The translations under genes were made by a program, and so were the position numbers. A stretch of 64,000 nucleotides of DNA, taken from contig JAUXPH010000040.1 in NCBI GenBank assembly GCA_030683995.1, positions 1-64,000 on the forward strand, given 5' to 3'. Each line of letters opens with the position of its first letter. The stretch's first letter is position 1. Source of the DNA: Lutibacter sp. (GTDB lineage Bacteria > Bacteroidota > Bacteroidia > Flavobacteriales > Flavobacteriaceae). Positions 18,747 through 28,633 of the stretch are shown piece by piece. The notes beneath the pieces are model-generated. The model did no database searches. It was not told the DNA's origin and saw only the letters and a program-made list of their open reading frames with translations.

Positions 18747-19808
18747 GCGGATAATATAAGTATTCACATTTTCGTAATTCCGCACCACAAAATCGAAACC
18801 AACTTTTAATATATCGCCCATCGTTTTACATTTCTTGAAATTTTTATCGTTGGTGTATTTCACCAAATCCATTTTTAACTGATGTACTTTTTCAGGTGTT
18901 GAAATGGTGTCATTGGACATACAATCCAGCAAACTGTTTATCCTTGTGTGTGCGCCTCTGAATCTTCTGGCGATGGCAGAACGCTCTTCTTTTTTGTATT
19001 GCTCCACAGATTCTTTCTGCAGATTGTCGGCAACCATTTTAACAAAAGGATAATTCTCCTTGAAATATTGGGGAAAATAGACTTTCAAATTCCCCTCGTA
19101 ACATTGCTGATCAAAATCCATCGCCCGAATTCTATATTCAACCTGGTCAAAATCGTATGAAGCGACAATCACGTAGTTGTAAGCCCGCATATCACCCAAC
19201 AATCGAATGACGCAGCGTTCGTTGAATTTCACAAACTCTTTCGACAATCTTTTTTTACCGCTGGACGACACGTTTTTAAGATTTTCCTCAATAAAAGTAT
19301 CGCCGGGAACGCCCAGTACATGTTCCTCTATCAGCGTATCTTTATAAACCAAAAAGTTGATGTTGTTGGGCGACAGAATATGCTCTAATTCTAATCCGTA
19401 AACCCTTGAAGCATCTGCTTTTTTAATATAGATGTAGGTATGATTGTCATTTAAAATATTCCTGATTTTTACCCTAAAAGGTTTTGAATTTCCAAAAGTG
19501 CAATAATCAATGGCATCAACATTCAAAAAAGAAATGGATTCTTCGCTTCCGTCGCCGTGCAAAATAATGTACATACGTTTCAGGCTTAAATCAATTTCAT
19601 CGCGCTCGTGGTCTGAATAATACACACGAATCCACAACGTATCCTCGCCCTTTTTATCATAAACGGCAATGCCGCCGGCAAAGCGAAGCAAATCATCATA
19701 AAAAATCGGAATTTTAATATTTCGATTGTATTCTGTTAAATACTTATACAACTGATCGTTAATGGGATAACTCGGTTTTTTTCGCGACATTAATTTTTCT
19801 TCCTCCAT
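18744..19808 (-). CDS. Conserved flavobacterial protein of unknown function
   Basis: The 354-residue soluble protein is unfamiliar beyond resembling uncharacterised flavobacterial proteins. The N-terminus is basic (MSRKKPSYPINDQLYKYL from a second ATG at 19790, probably the better start). The middle has beta-rich segments (TLWIRVYYSDHERDEIDLSL; SFLNVDAIDYCTFGNSKPF) and the C-terminus is helical with charged repeats. No signal peptide, membrane segment or recognised catalytic motif is visible. The conserved-looking stretch YDFDQVEYRIRAMDFDQQCYEG might mark an active or binding site. It diverges from the ABC transporter at 19897. Confidence 0.75.
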   Translation of the reverse strand: MEEEKLMSRKKPSYPINDQLYKYLTEYNRNIKIPIFYDDLLRFAGGIAVYDKKGEDTLWIRVYYSDHERDEIDLSLKRMYIILHGDGSEESISFLNVDAIDYCTFGNSKPFRVKIRNILNDNHTYIYIKKADASRVYGLELEHILSPNNINFLVYKDTLIEEHVLGVPGDTFIEENLKNVSSSGKKRLSKEFVKFNERCVIRLLGDMRAYNYVIVASYDFDQVEYRIRAMDFDQQCYEGNLKVYFPQYFKENYPFVKMVADNLQKESVEQYKKEERSAIARRFRGAHTRINSLLDCMSNDTISTPEKVHQLKMDLVKYTNDKNFKKCKTMGDILKVGFDFVVRNYENVNTYIIR

Positions 19809-19896
19809 AAAAATATTTGGTAAAGTCCAAATTTAGTATATTGCCGTAACATTTATTGTTAATAAACGTCTAATTTTCATACTAAACAACAAAATT

Positions 19897-20796
19897 TTGG
19901 AAACTATACTATCCTTAAAAAACCTTCATAAAAAATTTGGCGCCATTCACGCGGTAAACGATTTGTCTTTTGACATTAAAAAAGGCAATGTTTATGGCAT
20001 TCTTGGACCAAACGGCAGCGGAAAATCGACCACGCTGGGCATTATTTTAAATGTGGTGAATAAAACTTCGGGAAGTTTTAGCTGGTACGACGGCAATTTA
20101 ACAACGCATCAGGCACTGAAAAAAGTGGGCGCCATTATTGAGCGGCCAAATTTTTATCCGTATATGACCGCGATTCAAAATTTAGAATTGGTATGTAAAA
20201 TCAAAGGAGTATCATTCACCAAAATTGAAGATAAGCTTAAGATTGTCAATTTATATGAGCGAAGAAAAAGTAAATTTTCGACTTTTTCCTTAGGAATGAA
20301 GCAGCGTTTGGCCATTGCTTCCGCTTTATTGAACGACCCGGAAATATTAATTTTGGATGAACCCACCAACGGACTGGATCCGCAGGGAATTCACGAAATT
20401 AGGGTACTCATTAAAGAAATTGCCCAAACCGGGACCATTATATTATTGGCATCTCACTTATTGGATGAAGTTGAAAAAGTGTGTTCACACGTGGTGGTTA
20501 TTCGCGAAGGCATTAAATTATATTCAGGTACTGTTGATGAATTGGTCGCTTCGCACGGACTTTTTGAACTTAAAGTCGATGCTGGAAGTGAAAAATTAAT
20601 CGAATTGCTTTCCAAATTTGAAGGAATTGCCTCCATCAAAACAGAAGACGATAAAATAATCGCCACGTTGAATAAACCAGTTTCGGCATCAGAAATAAAC
20701 AGCTACCTATTCCAAAATGGCATTGTTTTGACGCATTTGGTGAAACGAAAACCAAGCTTAGAACAACAATTTTTAACGTTAACCAACAAAAATTAA
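19897..20796 (+). CDS. ABC transporter ATP-binding protein
   Basis: The 299-residue ATPase has Walker A GPNGSGKSTT, signature FSLGMKQRLAIA, Walker B ILILDEPTNGLDP and the switch histidine in SHLLDEV, typical of ABC-2-type exporters. The start codon is TTG at 19897, because homologous proteins start at the same place (ETILSLKNLHKKFG) and no ATG lies nearby. It is followed three bases later by its permease gene. Substrate unknown; the CcmA/YxlF-like architecture suggests export. Confidence 0.93.
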   Translation: METILSLKNLHKKFGAIHAVNDLSFDIKKGNVYGILGPNGSGKSTTLGIILNVVNKTSGSFSWYDGNLTTHQALKKVGAIIERPNFYPYMTAIQNLELVCKIKGVSFTKIEDKLKIVNLYERRKSKFSTFSLGMKQRLAIASALLNDPEILILDEPTNGLDPQGIHEIRVLIKEIAQTGTIILLASHLLDEVEKVCSHVVVIREGIKLYSGTVDELVASHGLFELKVDAGSEKLIELLSKFEGIASIKTEDDKIIATLNKPVSASEINSYLFQNGIVLTHLVKRKPSLEQQFLTLTNKN

Positions 20797-20799
20797 GCT

Positions 20800-21627
20800 A
20801 TGCTACGATTGTTAAACATAGAAATCCATAAGTTAAAACACAACAGAGCCAGCAGGGTTTTGGTTTTCATTTATTTTGTATTGCTTACTTCCATCGCTTT
20901 AATTGCAGCAATAAAATTCGATATCGGTCCGGTGAAATTTCATTTGGCAGATCAGGGAATTTTTAATTTCCCGTATATCTGGCATTTCAACACTTATATT
21001 GCGGCTATTTTAAAATTTTTCCTGTTGCTGGTCATTGTTTCTATGATGGCCAATGAATACAGCAACAAAACCTTAAAGCAAAATTTAATTGACGGATTAA
21101 GCAAAAAAGAGTTTGTGCTTTCCAAATTTTATACGGTTATTTTACTTGCTTTAATTTCAACCATATTTGTGTTTTTTGTTTCATTAATTCTTGGTTACAG
21201 CTATTCCGATTTTAATGAATTATCCATCGTCACCACTGATTTGGAATATCTGATTGCCTTTTTCGTGAAATTGGTTGCTTTTTTCTCCTTCGGATTGTTC
21301 TTGGGAATTTTGGTAAAAAGATCTGCTTTCGCAGTAGGCGCAATGTTGGTTTGGTTTTGGATAGAAAGTTTTACCAAAGGAATGCTTTATTGGAAATTTG
21401 ATGCCATGGTTGATAATGTGATGCAATTTTTTCCTTTGGAAGCAATGAGCAATTTGATCAAAGAACCTTTTACCCGTTTGGGCGCCGTTAAAACAGTGGC
21501 GAAACAAGTGGGCGAAGATTTGTCAAAAGATTTTTCGGTACAGCCAAAAGACATTGTTATTGTGTTGGTTTGGACAGCCATATTTATTTATGCTTCCTAT
21601 GTTTTGCTTAAAAAGCGGGATTTATAA
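20800..21627 (+). CDS. ABC transporter permease (ABC-2 type)
   Basis: The 275-residue membrane protein has about six hydrophobic segments, with an amphipathic N-terminus and the NEYSNKTLKQNLIDGLSKKEF motif typical of ABC-2 permeases. It pairs with the ATPase gene three bases upstream. The genes probably form a two-gene unit, since a repeat-rich gap follows. Confidence 0.88.
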   Translation: MLRLLNIEIHKLKHNRASRVLVFIYFVLLTSIALIAAIKFDIGPVKFHLADQGIFNFPYIWHFNTYIAAILKFFLLLVIVSMMANEYSNKTLKQNLIDGLSKKEFVLSKFYTVILLALISTIFVFFVSLILGYSYSDFNELSIVTTDLEYLIAFFVKLVAFFSFGLFLGILVKRSAFAVGAMLVWFWIESFTKGMLYWKFDAMVDNVMQFFPLEAMSNLIKEPFTRLGAVKTVAKQVGEDLSKDFSVQPKDIVIVLVWTAIFIYASYVLLKKRDL

Positions 21628-21919
21628 GAGGAAATGGGTTCTCAGTTTTCAGTTGCAGTAAACAGTTTTTTTTTGAACTTCTAACTTCTAATCCTATCCC
21701 TCAACTTCCCAAACTAAAATCAGGACAGACTTTTATTTCCTGATAGCTTTAGGGAGAAAGGCGGTTTTATTTGATTCTAGAGATGAACTTTTAACTTGAT
21801 GAACTTCTGTCTTCGGACTTCATACTTTCAAATTTTAACTCCTTAGATTTAATATCTAATATTTTAAACGCTAACTTTTTATTTTTTATATATTTGGATA
21901 TTACAACTAACGCATCCAA
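21628..21919. repeat. Gap with degenerate intergenic repeats
   Basis: It contains TCAGTTTTCAGTTGCAGT (also near 27385 and, inverted, near 27535), an AACTTCT run, a degenerate CCTGATAGCTTTAGGG palindrome (compare 33335 and 52366), and ACTTCTGTCTTCGGACTT, which is inverted relative to 33262-33285. A TATATTTG -7-like box lies about 25 bases before the next gene. No gene is visible. Confidence 0.6.
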
Positions 21920-24900
21920 ATGAAAAATTTCACAACCATCATATTGTTTTTTTGCAGTTTAACTTTGTTAGCGCAAGGCGAAGCAAATTTTTGGTTTTTT
22001 GGACAAAATGCAGGAATCAACTTTAATTCAGGGAATCCAGTTTCAATTTCTGGAAGTTTAAACACTTATGAAGGCTGCGCTTCGTTTTCAGATAAAGATG
22101 GAAATCTTCTATTTTATTCGGATGGAACAACCGTTTGGGATAAAAATAATATGCCTATGCCAAATGGAAATGGCAGCTTAAAAGGTCATTCATCTAGCAC
22201 ACAATCTGCAATAATTGTTCCTTACCCTGAAGATACCAATCGATTTTACATTTTCACGGTTGGAGCGGTTGTTAACAATATTGGTGAATTTGGCCTTCAT
22301 TGTTATACGGTTGATATGACAAGAAATAATGGTTTAGGTGACATTGTTGGTACATCAATTGACTTATCAGATGGAAGAAACCAATATTGGTCAGAAAAAG
22401 TGGCCTCAGTAAAAGGAAATTCCTGCAATACATTTTGGATAATTTCACTGGTTCAAAATACATTTTATAGTTATAAAGTTGACAATAATGGACTTAATCC
22501 ATTCCCAATAAAGTCAGTAGTTGATTATTATTCAGATGACAGAAGAGGTTATTTAAAAGTTTCTCCTGATGGCAAAAAACTGGCAAGCGCTACTTTTACT
22601 CAGTATTACGATAATCAAAATAATGTTAATGTACTGGGAAATGGCAAGTTACATCTATACAGTTTCGATGATGTGACGGGCATAGTTAAAAATGACGGAT
22701 TGGATTTAATGACCAATGTACAAAATGATGGTGTTCCTTACGGAGTAGAATTTTCTCCAAACTCATCAAAATTATACACTTCAACGTTTGATGGCAGCAC
22801 TAATAAATTATTTCAATTTGACCTTGAAAACACAAATATTGCATTTTCAAAATCCCTTATAAATTCACAAATTGGTTACAGGGGCGCTTTGCAGTTGGCG
22901 CCTAACGGAAAAATTTATACCACGATCCCTCCAAACTACAACAATGGTACTCGCTATTTAAATGCTATTAATTTACCTGATGAATTGGGCTTAAATTGCA
23001 GTTATCAGGCAAACGCTATGGATTTGGTTGCTGGCCGTGCAATGCAAGGATTGCCGCCTTTTATCGCTTCCTTATTATTGCCTGTTGAAATTACCGATGG
23101 AATTACCACACAAAATTTAAACAATACCACCGCAAAACGTTGTTTGGGTGAAAATTACCAATTAACGCCTATCAATATTTCAGGAACATCAACATATAAA
23201 TGGACATTTAACGGAATTCCATTTGGTACTAATCCCTCACTCACCTTAAATGATCTTTCCTTTTCAAATGCTGGAATTTATAAATTGGAAGTCGTAAATA
23301 TTGATCGCTGCGGATTTAGGATTGTCTATAAAGGAGAAGTGAAAGTTGAAGTTTATACACCGCCAACCATTACAAAACCAACCAATATTTTAAAATGTGA
23401 CGACAATAACGACGGACTTTTCGCATTTGATTTACACGGTTTAAAAGATACTGAAATTCTGGGCACGCAAAGTGCAACCGATTTTGAAGTGATATATTAT
23501 AAAAATCAGCTTGATGCAGATGCCGGCACAAATCCAATTTTAAATCTTTACACCAATTTATCAGCTTACAGCACGGACACTTTGATAGCCCGACTCCAAA
23601 ATATTCAAAATCCGATTTGCTATGAAACGGAAAGTTTTACGGTTCAGGTATTTGAATCACCAAATCCGCCGGCAACCATTTCAAATTTATCTTTGTGCGA
23701 TTCGAATTTAACCGGCACAGATAAGGATGGTATCGAAAAGTTTAATTTAAAAAGCAAAGAAACAGAAATTTTAAACGGACAATTGGCCACAAAATTTACG
23801 ATAACTTATTTTAGGGATGCCGCTTTAACCAGCCAAATTACCAATCCGACTTCTTTTCCAAATACCACTGCCAACTTACAGGCCATTTTTGTCAAAATAG
23901 TGAATAACAGCAATCCGGCTTGCGTGGTTACAAAATCATTCAATCTTGAAGTTTTTGCCTTGCCTGTAATCAATTCCACTTTTACATTTAAGCAATGTGA
24001 TGAAGACGGTGTTGCTGATGGTTTTACCGATTTTAACTTAAATGAAGCAAATGCTTATTTAACATTGGGTGATAATACTTTAACCGTCACTTATCATTTA
24101 AGCCTTTCCGATGCAACTTCAGGAGGGAATTCGATTAATGCAAGTCCGTTTTCAAACGCAACCCAAACCACTGTTTTCGCCAGAATTAAAAATACCAATG
24201 GCTGTTTCAGGGTTGCCACAGTAAATTTGTTGGTTTCTTCGACTTCTTTTGATGTGAACTATCTAAAAACAATGAATGCTTGCGACAATGATGGTGAAAT
24301 TGATGGATTTCGACTGTTTAATTTAGCTGAAAATTCAGATGATATTATGGGGGAATTTCCGTCAGGACAAAATTTAAGCGTTTCTTATTACCGAAATTTA
24401 ACGGATGCGCAATTGGAAGAAAATGAAATCGATCAGAGCCAACCCTTCAGAAATGAAACAGCCTTTGAACAAACGCTTTTTGTTCGCGTTGAAAGCGACG
24501 ATAACGGCGAATGTTTCGGATTTGGACCGCATTTAAAATTGGTGGTGGAAGCGCGACCGGATTTTGGGCTGGATGAAAGTGTTATTTATTGCTTAAATCT
24601 GCCGCCAATCACGGTTTCAACCTACAACCCAAAAGGAATTTACACTTATGAATGGAAAAATGAAAACGGGATGGTGGTTGGCAGCAATCCGTTTTTGGAA
24701 ATTTCGGCGCCAGGAAATTACAGTGTTATTGCAAGATCTGATGAAGGATGTGAATCCTTTTCCAAAACCATCAAAGCCATTCCTTCCGTAATCGCGACCA
24801 TTACACAAAATGACATTACCGTTGTTGACGATTCCGCAAACAATTCCATCACCATCAACACCAGCAATTTGGGCATAGGAGATTATGAATTTTCTTTGGA

Positions 24901-25297
24901 TGATGATTTTGGAAATTACCAAGATGAACCCTATTTTGAAAATGTAAGTCCGGGAATCCACACAATTTATGTACGGGATAAAAACAGTTGCGGTATTGCT
25001 CCCATTGAGGTTTCCGTCATTGGCTATCCAAAATTCTTTACGCCAAATGGCGATGGCCATAATGATACTTGGAATGTTTTGGGCGTTAGCGAAAACTTTT
25101 TCCAAAGTGCCACCGTTTATATTTTTAACAGGTTTGGAAAACTCGTTACAGAAATTGATTTATACAGCAATGGCTGGAACGGAACGTTCAACGGAAATCA
25201 TTTACCCGCAACAGATTATTGGTTTTCGGTTGAATTGGTTGACTTTAAAGGAAATATCAGGGTTAAAAAGGGACATTTTAGTCTGATTAGAAGGTAA
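21920..25297 (+). CDS. Type IX-secreted large surface protein (type B sorting domain)
   Basis: The 1125-residue protein begins with a signal peptide (MKNFTTIILFFCSLTLLAQG). Residues 20-390 look like a beta-propeller-like repeat region (FSPNSSKLYTST; LAPNGKIYTT). A PKD/Ig-like domain (TYKWTFNG...GIYKLEV) follows, then repeated modules beginning KCDDNNDG, LCDSN, QCDEDGVADGF and ACDNDGEIDGF. The C-terminus is the gliding-motility-associated domain with YPKFFTPNGDGHNDTWNV and ends VKKGHFSLIRR. That domain directs export by the type IX secretion system, so the protein is probably surface-attached or secreted. Function is unknown, possibly adhesion. Confidence 0.92.
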   Translation: MKNFTTIILFFCSLTLLAQGEANFWFFGQNAGINFNSGNPVSISGSLNTYEGCASFSDKDGNLLFYSDGTTVWDKNNMPMPNGNGSLKGHSSSTQSAIIVPYPEDTNRFYIFTVGAVVNNIGEFGLHCYTVDMTRNNGLGDIVGTSIDLSDGRNQYWSEKVASVKGNSCNTFWIISLVQNTFYSYKVDNNGLNPFPIKSVVDYYSDDRRGYLKVSPDGKKLASATFTQYYDNQNNVNVLGNGKLHLYSFDDVTGIVKNDGLDLMTNVQNDGVPYGVEFSPNSSKLYTSTFDGSTNKLFQFDLENTNIAFSKSLINSQIGYRGALQLAPNGKIYTTIPPNYNNGTRYLNAINLPDELGLNCSYQANAMDLVAGRAMQGLPPFIASLLLPVEITDGITTQNLNNTTAKRCLGENYQLTPINISGTSTYKWTFNGIPFGTNPSLTLNDLSFSNAGIYKLEVVNIDRCGFRIVYKGEVKVEVYTPPTITKPTNILKCDDNNDGLFAFDLHGLKDTEILGTQSATDFEVIYYKNQLDADAGTNPILNLYTNLSAYSTDTLIARLQNIQNPICYETESFTVQVFESPNPPATISNLSLCDSNLTGTDKDGIEKFNLKSKETEILNGQLATKFTITYFRDAALTSQITNPTSFPNTTANLQAIFVKIVNNSNPACVVTKSFNLEVFALPVINSTFTFKQCDEDGVADGFTDFNLNEANAYLTLGDNTLTVTYHLSLSDATSGGNSINASPFSNATQTTVFARIKNTNGCFRVATVNLLVSSTSFDVNYLKTMNACDNDGEIDGFRLFNLAENSDDIMGEFPSGQNLSVSYYRNLTDAQLEENEIDQSQPFRNETAFEQTLFVRVESDDNGECFGFGPHLKLVVEARPDFGLDESVIYCLNLPPITVSTYNPKGIYTYEWKNENGMVVGSNPFLEISAPGNYSVIARSDEGCESFSKTIKAIPSVIATITQNDITVVDDSANNSITINTSNLGIGDYEFSLDDDFGNYQDEPYFENVSPGIHTIYVRDKNSCGIAPIEVSVIGYPKFFTPNGDGHNDTWNVLGVSENFFQSATVYIFNRFGKLVTEIDLYSNGWNGTFNGNHLPATDYWFSVELVDFKGNIRVKKGHFSLIRR

Positions 25298-25381
25298 CTT
25301 ATATTTTTCCTTAACTGCTTTTTCTAAATATTTAAAGATTCGTTAAATAAATTACATCTCAAAAAACTAGAGAATTTAGTT

Positions 25382-25389
25382 TATTTTTG
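25382..25389 (+). promoter_or_regulatory. TATTTTTG -7 box four bases before the uvrB ATG
   Basis: TATTTTTG matches TAnnTTTG exactly and ends four bases before the uvrB start codon at 25394. No TTG lies 17-23 bases upstream of it. If used, the transcript would start at or beside the ATG and be leaderless. Confidence 0.45.
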
Positions 25390-25393
25390 CAAA

Positions 25394-27382
25394 ATGCTAT
25401 TTAAATTAGAATCGAATTTCAAACCTACCGGCGACCAGCCCGAAGCAATCAAACAACTTATAGAAGGATTGAATTCCTTTGAAAAATTCCAGACTTTGTT
25501 GGGTGTTACCGGTTCAGGTAAAACTTTTACGATTGCAAACGTGATTCAGGAAGTGCAAAAACCAACTTTGGTGTTGGCGCATAACAAAACATTGGCGGCA
25601 CAGCTTTATTCAGAATTCAAACAATTTTTCCCAAATAACTCCGTGGAATATTTTGTTTCCTATTACGATTATTATCAGCCTGAAGCGTATCTTCCGACAA
25701 CAGGAACTTTTATCGAAAAAGATTTGTCCATCAACGAAGACATCGAAAAGTTGCGTATCAGCGCATCTTCTGCCCTGCTTTCGGGACGAAGAGACGTCAT
25801 TATTGTGGCATCCGTTTCGTGTATTTACGGAATTGGGAATCCGGTCGAATTCAAGAAAAACATCATTTATATTGAAGTTGGCCAGGCTATTTCCCGTACC
25901 AAATTTCTGCATTTATTGGTGGCAAGTCTGTATTCGAGAACCGAAGCCGAAATCAGCAGCGGAACTTTTAAAGTAAAAGGCGACACTATTACTGTTTATC
26001 CTTCTTATGGCGAACACGCCTTCAGAATTCACTTTTTTGGTGATGAAATTGAAGAAATTGAAAGTTTCGATGTGACCAACAATCTGGTTGTGGAAAAATT
26101 TGAACAAATTACCATTTATCCTGCAAATTTATTTGTGACTTCTCCCGATGTTCTGCAAAATGCCATCCACCATATTCAGGAGGATTTAATGAAGCAATTT
26201 GAGTATTTCAAAGAAATTGGAAAGCATTTGGAAGCCAAACGCTTAAAAGAACGCACGGAATTTGATTTGGAAATGATTCGCGAACTGGGTTATTGCAGCG
26301 GCATCGAAAATTATTCCCGATATCTCGACGGCAGGGAAGCCGGAACGCGCCCTTTCTGTCTGCTCGACTATTTTCCTGAAGATTATTTGATGGTGATTGA
26401 TGAAAGTCACGTGACGATTCCGCAAGTTCACGCGATGTATGGCGGCGACCGGTCACGAAAGGTAAATTTGGTGGAATACGGATTCCGTTTGCCGGCGGCG
26501 ATGGACAACCGTCCGTTAAAATTTGGCGAATTCGAGGAAATCCAGAATCAGGTGATTTTTGTGAGCGCCACACCAGCCGATTATGAATTGCAAAAAACAG
26601 AAGGCGTTTTTGTGGAACAGGTCATTCGACCAACGGGTTTATTGGATCCTGAAATTCAGGTAAGGCCGAGCATCAATCAAATTGACGATCTGATTGAAGA
26701 AATTCAGTTAAGGGTTGAAAAAGATGAACGAACATTGGTCACCACGTTAACCAAAAGAATGGCTGAAGAATTGACAAAATATTTAAGCAGAATCCAGATT
26801 CGTTGCCGTTACATTCACTCAGATGTAGATACTTTGGAGCGTGTTGAAATTATGCGCGATTTGCGTTTGGGCATTTTTGATGTGCTTATTGGCGTGAATC
26901 TTTTGCGCGAAGGACTCGATTTACCCGAAGTTTCTTTGGTGGCGATTTTAGATGCCGACAAGGAAGGTTTTTTGCGTTCGCACCGCTCTTTAACGCAAAC
27001 CATTGGCCGTGCCGCAAGAAATATCAACGGAATCGCGATTATGTATGCCGACAAAATAACCAACAGTATGCAACTTACCATCGACGAAACAAACCGTCGC
27101 CGCGAAAAACAAATTGCCTACAATACCGAAAATAACATCACGCCTACCCAAATCATAAAAAGCATCGAAAATATTATGGGGCAAAACACGGCTTCAACCT
27201 ATAATTTTGAAAATTTGGCGAACATTGCCGCCGAAGAAAAAATGGATTATATGACGAAGGCCGAACTGGAAAACAGCATCCGCGAAAAACGCAAACAAAT
27301 GGAAGAAGCCGCCAAAGCACTCGACTTTATCGCTGCCGCAAAATTACGGGATACCATTAAGAAATTGAAAGAGCGGATTTAG
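25394..27382 (+). CDS. uvrB: Excinuclease ABC subunit UvrB
   Basis: UvrB verifies DNA damage handed over by UvrA and recruits UvrC in nucleotide excision repair. The 662-residue protein has Walker A GVTGSGKTFT at residues 36-45, the beta-hairpin region YYDYYQPEAY, DESHVTIPQ, VSATPADYE, LREGLDLPEVSLVAILDADKEG and QTIGRAARN. It ends with a UVR motif (RKQMEEAAKALDFIAAAKLRD) that contacts UvrC. The start is fixed by the family N-terminus (FKPTGDQPEAI). It stands alone and converges on the transaldolase gene. Confidence 0.98.
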   Translation: MLFKLESNFKPTGDQPEAIKQLIEGLNSFEKFQTLLGVTGSGKTFTIANVIQEVQKPTLVLAHNKTLAAQLYSEFKQFFPNNSVEYFVSYYDYYQPEAYLPTTGTFIEKDLSINEDIEKLRISASSALLSGRRDVIIVASVSCIYGIGNPVEFKKNIIYIEVGQAISRTKFLHLLVASLYSRTEAEISSGTFKVKGDTITVYPSYGEHAFRIHFFGDEIEEIESFDVTNNLVVEKFEQITIYPANLFVTSPDVLQNAIHHIQEDLMKQFEYFKEIGKHLEAKRLKERTEFDLEMIRELGYCSGIENYSRYLDGREAGTRPFCLLDYFPEDYLMVIDESHVTIPQVHAMYGGDRSRKVNLVEYGFRLPAAMDNRPLKFGEFEEIQNQVIFVSATPADYELQKTEGVFVEQVIRPTGLLDPEIQVRPSINQIDDLIEEIQLRVEKDERTLVTTLTKRMAEELTKYLSRIQIRCRYIHSDVDTLERVEIMRDLRLGIFDVLIGVNLLREGLDLPEVSLVAILDADKEGFLRSHRSLTQTIGRAARNINGIAIMYADKITNSMQLTIDETNRRREKQIAYNTENNITPTQIIKSIENIMGQNTASTYNFENLANIAAEEKMDYMTKAELENSIREKRKQMEEAAKALDFIAAAKLRDTIKKLKERI

Positions 27383-27430
27383 TCAGCAGTTTTCAGTTGC
27401 AGTTGGCAGTTTTTGATTATTGGTTAACTA

Positions 27431-27467
27431 AAAAAAGTTTTATGAAACGAATTTCATAAAACTTTTT
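27431..27467. terminator. Bidirectional terminator between uvrB and transaldolase
   Basis: The perfect 15-bp stem AAAAGTTTTATGAAA / TTTCATAAAACTTTT with a CGAA loop lies between convergent genes, with A and T runs at its ends. Confidence 0.7.
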
Positions 27468-27563
27468 ATAACTCATAATCGAAAAGAAAACTTTTAACTT
27501 TTAACTTTTGAGCTTTATAATTTTTTTTCTGCCAACTGAAAACTGCTACTGCAAACTAAAAAT

Positions 27564-28217
27564 TTAGTTTCCTTTTTTATAATCTGCCAAAAACTGGGCC
27601 AAGCCAATGTCTGTTAACGGGTGTTTCAACAATCCCATAATGGCGGATAAAGGTCCGGTCATCACATCAGCGCCCAATTTTGCGCAATCGATAATATGCA
27701 TGGTGTGGCGCACTGAAGCTGCCAAGATTTCTGTTTCGTAGCCGTAATTGTCGTAAATAAGTCTGATTTCTGTAATCAAATTTAATCCGTCGGTAGAAAT
27801 ATCATCCAGCCTGCCAATAAAAGGCGAAACATAAGTCGCTCCTGCTTTAGCGGCCAACAACGCTTGTCCTGCCGAAAAAACCAAGGTCATATTCACCCTT
27901 ATTCCTTTATCGGTAAAGTATTTACAAGCTTTAATTCCGTCGGCAATCATCGGTAATTTAACCACAATTTGCGGGTGTAAATCGGCCAATGCTTCTCCTT
28001 CTCTCACCATTCCATCAAAATCAGTCGCAATCACTTCGGCACTTACATCACCGTCCACAATATTGCAAATTGCCACATAATGTTTTAAAATATTGTCTTT
28101 TCCCGTAATGCCTTCTTTAGCCATTAAGGAAGGATTTGTGGTTACGCCATCCAAAACACCCAATGCTTGTGCTTCTTTAATTTGCGCTAGGTTTGCTGTA
28201 TCAATAAAAAATTTCAT
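27564..28217 (-). CDS. Transaldolase (fructose-6-phosphate aldolase-like, MipB/TalC family)
   Basis: The 217-residue protein is a short-form transaldolase with MKFFIDTANLAQIKEA at the N-terminus, GVTTNPSLMAKEG, and the Schiff-base lysine in VVKLPM near residue 86. NMTLVFSAGQALLAAKAGATYVSPFIGRLDD follows. Short members act as transaldolases in the pentose phosphate pathway or as fructose-6-phosphate aldolases, and sequence alone does not decide which. It appears to be a single-gene unit. Confidence 0.94.
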   Translation of the reverse strand: MKFFIDTANLAQIKEAQALGVLDGVTTNPSLMAKEGITGKDNILKHYVAICNIVDGDVSAEVIATDFDGMVREGEALADLHPQIVVKLPMIADGIKACKYFTDKGIRVNMTLVFSAGQALLAAKAGATYVSPFIGRLDDISTDGLNLITEIRLIYDNYGYETEILAASVRHTMHIIDCAKLGADVMTGPLSAIMGLLKHPLTDIGLAQFLADYKKGN

Positions 28218-28493
28218 AATATATGGTAGGTTATATTTTTATGGTGCAAAGATAGGATTTTAATTATAAATTTTTCAAAATGTTGAATCGTTTAATCATT
28301 GCTAAGTTGTGATGTTATTATATACTTTTATATTCATTTCATAGAAAAACACACCCCTAACCCCTCTCAAGAGGGGAATTTAATACCTTCAATTTATAAC
28401 ATGGAGCCAACTCTAACTTTTAAATTTAAAAGCGCTCAACACCAGCTGGCCCTATTGCTAAAAATGTACACAGAACAATTTCTTAACTGCCAA
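28218..28493. repeat. Intergenic gap with CCCCTAACCCCTC hairpin and degenerate repeats
   Basis: It contains GTTGAATCGTTTAA (compare 35225-35280), the CCCCTAACCCCTCTCAAGAGGGG hairpin at about 28354-28377, and a degenerate unit of the stop-codon repeat family (CCAGCTGGCCCTATTGCTAAAAA) near 28441. A 72-codon frame here reads through these repeats and I do not accept it as a gene. Confidence 0.6.
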
Positions 28494-28633
28494 CGCGGCG
28501 GCTGGCCCTATCGCTAAAAACAGCCACTGGCTGTTTTCTTTACGTGCCCTCGCGCCGGCTGGCCCTATCGCTAAAAACAGCCACTGGCTGTTTTCTTTAC
28601 GCTCTGTCCCCCTTCGGGGGTTAGGGGGCTTTA
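28494..28633 (-). repeat. Stop-codon-abutting hairpin repeat, copy 2, tandemly extended (probable terminator)
   Basis: On the minus strand the element starts with the TAA of the SDR gene (28633-28631): TAAAGCCCCCTAACCCCC, GAAGGGGG, then AAAACAGCCA-G-TGGCTGTTTTT, a good terminator hairpin, and then a GGCCAGCCGGCGCG block. A second unit (28494-28550) repeats the AACAGCCA/TGGCTGTT hairpin without the C-rich part. Confidence 0.8.

Noticed and set aside
24617-25105. 162-codon minus-strand frame
   Set aside because: It is antisense to the type IX-secreted protein gene, which has a clear domain match there.
28299-28517. 72-codon frame on the plus strand
   Set aside because: It reads through the CCCCTAACCCCTC hairpin and units of a dispersed repeat; the peptide contains the typical repeat-derived TPNPSQEGN.
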